Shown: piece by piece, positions 41,535 to 44,973 of the stretch | Layout: each line of letters opens with the position of its first letter | Position numbering within the stretch: the stretch's first letter is position 1 | Source of the DNA: Candidatus Norongarragalina meridionalis | Lineage (GTDB): Archaea > Micrarchaeota > Micrarchaeia > Norongarragalinales > Norongarragalinaceae | DNA: 44,973 bases | Reading direction: 5' to 3' | Assembly (NCBI GenBank): GCA_902384935.1 | Contig: CABMDO010000015.1 | Coordinates: forward strand, 1-44,973 | Made by a program: the position numbers and the translations under genes | The notes under the pieces: generated by a model | Told to the model about the DNA's origin: nothing | Databases searched by the model: none | The model's input: only the letters and a program-made list of their open reading frames with translations

Positions 41535-42737
41535 CTATAGCAGGGCGTAGCACGCCAGCCAGGCGAACAGTAGTATGGCGAAGGGCTCGGCGAGCCGCGC
41601 GCCCCGCATCTTCGCCTTCCACGCCAGATACCCCGCCTTAGCGCACATCGAACCGAACGCGCCCAGGAATAGGCAGGTGACCGCCGGTTTTGCGGTCATC
41701 GCGCCCGTAGCGAATAGATAGGCGATGCTGGCAAAAACCGACGTGGACGACAGTACGCCCCCGAAAAGCGCCGAAAGGTAGACTAGCCCGGGGTAGTTGG
41801 TCGCCATCCAGCCCAGCATGAGATTGACGACGAGGAAAATCACGGCGAATTCGAACGCCATCCGCAGGGAAAGCGGCTCGCGCTCGACCGGAATGCGCAT
41901 GCCATTCTTGAGGCGTTTCCAAGCGAAAGCCAGGAAAAGGACGAAGGAAAGCGCCATGAACACCGACGCACTGGCGAGCAGCGCGGGCGATGCGACGAGA
42001 AGAATCGCTACGTCGCTTAGTATGGAACCGGCAGAGGAAACCAGCAACACCGCGAACAGGAGATTCCTATCAGTGGTCTTCTTCGAGAACACGGCAACCG
42101 TCGCCAGCGAGGATACGAACCCGCTTGCTAGCGCCGCGTAAACTACCGCCCGCTCGTGGAAGTATTTGGCGATTATGTGCACGGCGAAGGAAAGCGCCGA
42201 GAAGACGACGACTATCGTCCAGAAGAACCGGGGATTGAACGATATGCTGAACACGTCTATCGGCGCGTCGGGAAGTTGCGGGTATATGATGAACGCGATG
42301 ATGGCTAAAATCAGCATGTCTATTATCTCTTCCTTCGAAACGGTGCGCGCAAGCGAGTGGAACTCCTTCTTCTCCACGAGCAGGTACGTCGAGGCGATTG
42401 CGGCGATGCCCGCCTCCATGTAAAGCCCCATGCCGAACATAGCGCCGAGGAGGTACACGAAAGGTATCATCAGCGTGGTGGTGAGCCCGCCCTCGTGCAT
42501 GCTCATCGCCTTGAAATAATAGTAAAGCGCGGCAAGCGCGAACGAACCGATGAGCCCGATTGCCGGCAGAAGGAGCGAACCGTCTATCGACGCCAGAAGC
42601 ATTCCGAGGAACGAGGCGAGCGCGAGCGTACGCGTGCCGATGAGCGGATGGCGCGAACGTTCGCGTTCCAGGCCGATGAGCCCGACTGCGGCAATCGCAA
42701 GAAGCGCCTTGAGAAGGAAGTCCGGGAGGGTAATCAT
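41535..42737 (-). CDS. MgtC/SapB + DUF4010 membrane protein
   Basis: 400 residues with about 11-12 hydrophobic helices. The N-terminal MgtC-like half carries AAVGLIGLERERSRHPLIGTRT (the GLERE loop is the family hallmark). The second half is of DUF4010 type (SALFGGVLSSTSVFASIAYL, LVSSAGSILSDVAILLV). Function of this fused family is unsettled: Mg2+ homeostasis or ion transport is usually suggested. ATG 42737 overlaps the stop of the GGGP synthase gene by 4 nt, so it is the second gene of that unit. Confidence 0.88.
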   Translation of the reverse strand: MITLPDFLLKALLAIAAVGLIGLERERSRHPLIGTRTLALASFLGMLLASIDGSLLLPAIGLIGSFALAALYYYFKAMSMHEGGLTTTLMIPFVYLLGAMFGMGLYMEAGIAAIASTYLLVEKKEFHSLARTVSKEEIIDMLILAIIAFIIYPQLPDAPIDVFSISFNPRFFWTIVVVFSALSFAVHIIAKYFHERAVVYAALASGFVSSLATVAVFSKKTTDRNLLFAVLLVSSAGSILSDVAILLVASPALLASASVFMALSFVLFLAFAWKRLKNGMRIPVEREPLSLRMAFEFAVIFLVVNLMLGWMATNYPGLVYLSALFGGVLSSTSVFASIAYLFATGAMTAKPAVTCLFLGAFGSMCAKAGYLAWKAKMRGARLAEPFAILLFAWLACYALL

Positions 42738-43507
42738 GCGCGCTTGCGTCCCTCCTTCTTAACCGCCTGCGCAATCGCCTTGATCTTCGCTGGAGAGGAT
42801 GCCTCGAATGCGTTGCCGACGTGTATGCCGTGCGCGCCCGCCCTTATGCATTCCGCCGCCTGCGCGGGGGTGCGCACCCCGCCCGCGTTGAAGTACATCA
42901 TGTCGTTTCCGCACGCCTTCGCGACCATCGAAACGAGCGACGCGGGCGCGGGCTGCGGCGCGCCGCTTCCCGCATCGGTTATAACCACCTTTGAGCCGCT
43001 GTAGCGCGCCGCCAGCGCGCACGCCGCCGCCAAATCCCCGCGTTCGCGCGGAACCGCATTGGCGTTTCCGATCCAGCCCACCGCACGGCCCGGCTCTATT
43101 ATAACGTAAGTTGTGGGAATCGCCTCTATTTTCATGCGCGCCACGACCGGAGCCGCTTGAATCTGCGCGGTGCTGAGCCAGTAGACGTCGCGCGAGTTGA
43201 GCATGTGCATGAAATAAACCGCGTCCGCGAACGGCGACAATCCGCTTATGTTTCCCGGATAGAGGACCACGGGGATGGTTCCGCCTATCGCGTCCTTTAT
43301 CATCCTCACGGACTCGTCCAGCAGCGTGCCCTGCGCGCCGATGCTTCCTCCCACGAGGATGGCGTCCGCTCCCGCCTCAAGGCTCTGCTTCGCAACCTTC
43401 GCGCCCTTCTCCAGGAAGAGCTTGTCCGGGTCTATCAGCGAGAACAGCATCGCTCCGTCCTTGTCGAGAACCTCGCGATAGTAGCGCATAACGCCGTTGT
43501 GGAACAT
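42734..43507 (-). CDS. Geranylgeranylglyceryl phosphate synthase
   Basis: Forms the first ether bond of archaeal lipids from sn-glycerol-1-phosphate and geranylgeranyl diphosphate. 257 residues, TIM barrel of the GGGPS/PcrB family: LFSLIDPDKLFLEKG, GADAILVGGSIGAQGTLLDE, PVVLYPGNISGLSPFADAVY, TTYVIIEPGRAVGWIG, and the phosphate-binding loops YFNAGGVRTPAQAAE and GAHGIHVGNAFE. ATG 43507 has GAGGTGTGAT just before it, and a TATA-like CTTTAATAAC (minus, 43537-43546) lies further up, so this mRNA has a short leader. An archaeal hallmark gene. Confidence 0.95.
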   Translation of the reverse strand: MFHNGVMRYYREVLDKDGAMLFSLIDPDKLFLEKGAKVAKQSLEAGADAILVGGSIGAQGTLLDESVRMIKDAIGGTIPVVLYPGNISGLSPFADAVYFMHMLNSRDVYWLSTAQIQAAPVVARMKIEAIPTTYVIIEPGRAVGWIGNANAVPRERGDLAAACALAARYSGSKVVITDAGSGAPQPAPASLVSMVAKACGNDMMYFNAGGVRTPAQAAECIRAGAHGIHVGNAFEASSPAKIKAIAQAVKKEGRKRA

Positions 43508-43519
43508 GCATCACACCTC

Positions 43520-43527
43520 TTTAAAAT
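43520..43527 (+). promoter_or_regulatory. TATA box of the epimerase gene
   Basis: TTTAAAAT centred 26 nt before ATG 43550, leaderless spacing. It lies in the untranslated leader of the divergent GGGP synthase gene. Confidence 0.5.
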
Positions 43528-43549
43528 TAGGAAGCAGTTATTAAAGCAT

Positions 43550-44416
43550 ATGCGCGTTCTCGTCACCGGGGCGAAGGGCAGGATAGGAAAACACCTAGTT
43601 CGCGCCATGGCCGAAAAGTACGAGGTAAGGGGCGTGGACAGGGAGGAAGTGGACCTGGCGGAAGCAAGCGAAGAGCAACTTGCATCCTTGCTTCGCGGAA
43701 CTGACGCGATTGTGCATCTCGCGGGCATCCTGGATTACGGCGCTCCCGACGAAGTCATAATGAAGGTGAATTGCGGCGCCACCGAAAAACTGGCGAAAGC
43801 CGCCGCGAAGGCGAAAATAAAACGCTTCGTCCTCATGTCGTCCTGCTCGATATGGCACGGCGACGACCTTCCGACCCCCATCACTGAAAAGACCCCTCGT
43901 TCGCCCGACAGCGCTTACGGCAGGAGCAAGATGTGCGCGGAAGAGGCGCTGCGGAAAAGCGGCGTATCGTTCGTTATACTGCGCGCGCCGGCGATTTACG
44001 GGAAGGATTTCAGGGAAGGTTTCGGCGCGGTTGTCAAACTCGTGAAAAAGGGAAGGATGCCGCTTATAGGAAGCGGAAAGAACGTGATTTCCTTCGTGCA
44101 CGTGGATGACGTCGTTCGAGCCCTGATGCTGGCGCTTAAAACGGAAAACGCGGACGAGGATTACATCGTTACAAGCGGCGAAAGGCTCACGCAGGAGGAG
44201 TGCCTCCGCGCTGTTGCAAAGGCGTGCAACATCGCCCCCAGGTTCATACGTTTGCCAGTTGTCATCGCGAAAATCGCCGCTTTCTTCATGGGCATAAGGC
44301 AGCGCTACATCGGCGAACTCGTCGAGAACCGCGTGTTCGACATAACGAAGGCGCGCTCGCGCCTGGGTTATGCGCCGAAGATCCGCATCTCCGACGGATT
44401 GAAGGAGATGATTTAG
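43550..44416 (+). CDS. NAD(P)-dependent sugar epimerase/dehydratase (extended SDR)
   Basis: 288 residues from ATG 43550. N-terminal Rossmann motif VLVTGAKGRIGKHLV (GxxGxxG), acidic VDREEVDL after beta-2, VHLAGILDYG, catalytic Ser region MSSCSIWHG and YGRSKMCAEE (YxxxK), then RAPAIYGKDFREGFG and FVHVDDVVRALMLAL. This is the pattern of nucleotide-sugar epimerases/dehydratases; the exact substrate cannot be read from sequence. A sugar precursor for surface glycosylation would fit the many N-x-S/T sites of nearby exported proteins, but that is speculation. It ends TAG, directly followed by the RPA-like gene. Confidence 0.88.
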   Translation: MRVLVTGAKGRIGKHLVRAMAEKYEVRGVDREEVDLAEASEEQLASLLRGTDAIVHLAGILDYGAPDEVIMKVNCGATEKLAKAAAKAKIKRFVLMSSCSIWHGDDLPTPITEKTPRSPDSAYGRSKMCAEEALRKSGVSFVILRAPAIYGKDFREGFGAVVKLVKKGRMPLIGSGKNVISFVHVDDVVRALMLALKTENADEDYIVTSGERLTQEECLRAVAKACNIAPRFIRLPVVIAKIAAFFMGIRQRYIGELVENRVFDITKARSRLGYAPKIRISDGLKEMI

Positions 44417-44973
44417 TTGGCGGAGAAAGAGGAGATACGGGAGCGATACGGCGGATTGATCACCGAGGGCATGGTTGCGGCGATTGCCGAACCGAAGGCG
44501 CTGAATTCGCTGAAGGACGGCGAGGAAGCGACCGTGCGCGTGCGTATTTTTGAAATTCCCTGCCAGAAGACGTTCGAGCGCAACGGCAAGCCCGGGCGCT
44601 TGTGTTCCATGCGCATCGCCGACGGCACGGCGGAAGGCGCGCTCGTGCTGTGGAACAGGGACGCGTCCATGGCGGACGACCTGAGGCGCAACGACGCCGT
44701 CGAGGCGAGGAATATTCTCGTGAAAACCGCGTCTCCTGTCGAACTCCACTCCATACTCATCACCGAAATCGAGAAATTGACGGAAGACGCCAGTTTGCCG
44801 CCGAAAGACGGGACGCCGTTTCTCAAAATCGCCGAACTGCGCCACGACGTTCCGTCGTTCGATTTCGAAGGGCATCTTCTTGAAAAGAGTTCGGTGCGCG
44901 TGTTCGAAAAAAACGGGAAAAAGGGGAGCGTGGCGAACCTCGTTGTCGGCGACGGCGAGGCGCGGGTTACTAC
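44417..44973 (+). CDS. RPA-like OB-fold single-strand DNA-binding protein, N-terminal part (3' truncated by window)
   Basis: The frame opens with TTG at 44417, immediately after the epimerase TAG, and runs off the window end (185 codons). The first OB fold is seen in EATVRVRIFEIPCQKTFERN, GRLCSMRIADGTAEGALVLW and NDAVEARNILVK. A second one begins near SFDFEGHLLEKSSVRVFEKN. This is the pattern of archaeal RPA-type proteins (INDGTG-like ADGTAEG, LVLW). A later ATG at 44472 would remove the N-terminal helix. The role is binding ssDNA in replication and repair, by family; other OB-fold proteins are possible until the rest is seen. Confidence 0.8.
   Translation, partial: MAEKEEIRERYGGLITEGMVAAIAEPKALNSLKDGEEATVRVRIFEIPCQKTFERNGKPGRLCSMRIADGTAEGALVLWNRDASMADDLRRNDAVEARNILVKTASPVELHSILITEIEKLTEDASLPPKDGTPFLKIAELRHDVPSFDFEGHLLEKSSVRVFEKNGKKGSVANLVVGDGEARVT

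Overview
The window is a gene-dense, GC-rich (except one AT-rich gene) piece of an archaeal chromosome. The archaeal assignment rests on Mre11/Rad50, aRF1, aIF6, aEF1-beta, prefoldin alpha, S19e/L31e/L39e, Nep1, RNase P Rpp21-type subunit, GatE, archaeal CCA-adding enzyme, geranylgeranylglyceryl phosphate synthase, a GTP-dependent dephospho-CoA kinase domain, and tRNA introns with bulge-helix-bulge (BHB) sites. Short intergenic gaps, intron-bearing tRNAs, a UAU-anticodon tRNA-Ile and many fast-diverging exported Ig-like proteins suggest a DPANN-type lineage (Micrarchaeota/Diapherotrites-like). That placement is an inference. TATA boxes repeatedly sit 24-27 nt before start codons, so most transcription units look leaderless. 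A minority of genes carry GAGGTGAT-like Shine-Dalgarno sites.

Layout. 1-2260: 3' part of PEP synthase, then (minus) a two-CBS-domain gene split by an in-frame UAG. 2257-5918: a P2A-type Ca2+-ATPase and a CaCA cation antiporter, head to head on one tiny promoter region. 5920-8212: aRF1 and TruD. 8268-10530: a free-standing LAGLIDADG endonuclease, a tRNA-Asn(GUU) with two introns, and an AT-rich exported protein of foreign composition. 10594-15860: small membrane protein, Cys-rich stalked surface protein, PIN protein, rad50-mre11. 16017-19587: a surface-protein operon (544 aa, 47 aa, 220 aa) divergent from a TrmB-type regulator plus a 52-aa membrane protein. A palindrome in the shared intergenic region recurs before another surface gene at 41.5 kb.

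19584-23503 is a minus-strand translation/secretion operon: RNase P subunit, S19e, PDCD5, L39e, L31e, aIF6, prefoldin alpha, FtsY. 23551-27112 holds an unknown gene, Nep1, intron-containing tRNA-Ile(UAU), a CDP-alcohol phosphatidyltransferase, a coiled-coil unknown and a 2H phosphoesterase. 27291-32535 (plus): exported protein, Elp3, GatE, membrane-anchored protein, Zn-ribbon. 32522-34282: CoaD/DUF359 fusion, tRNA-Arg, RibL, aEF1-beta. 34170-37226: Mut7-C RNase, CCA enzyme, prepilin peptidase, a 37-aa small ORF with its own SD and terminator. 37378-43507 (minus): SRP54, tandem-ACT protein, 761-aa surface protein, MgtC/DUF4010 transporter-like protein, GGGP synthase. 43550-44973: epimerase and the start of an RPA-like OB-fold protein.

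Functionally, protein targeting (SRP54, FtsY, prepilin peptidase) and a set of secreted, single-anchor Ig-like proteins dominate the accessory content. tRNA metabolism (TruD, Elp3, GatE, CCA enzyme, Nep1, RNase P, 2H esterase) and membrane lipid synthesis (GGGPS, CDP-alcohol transferase) make up much of the core.
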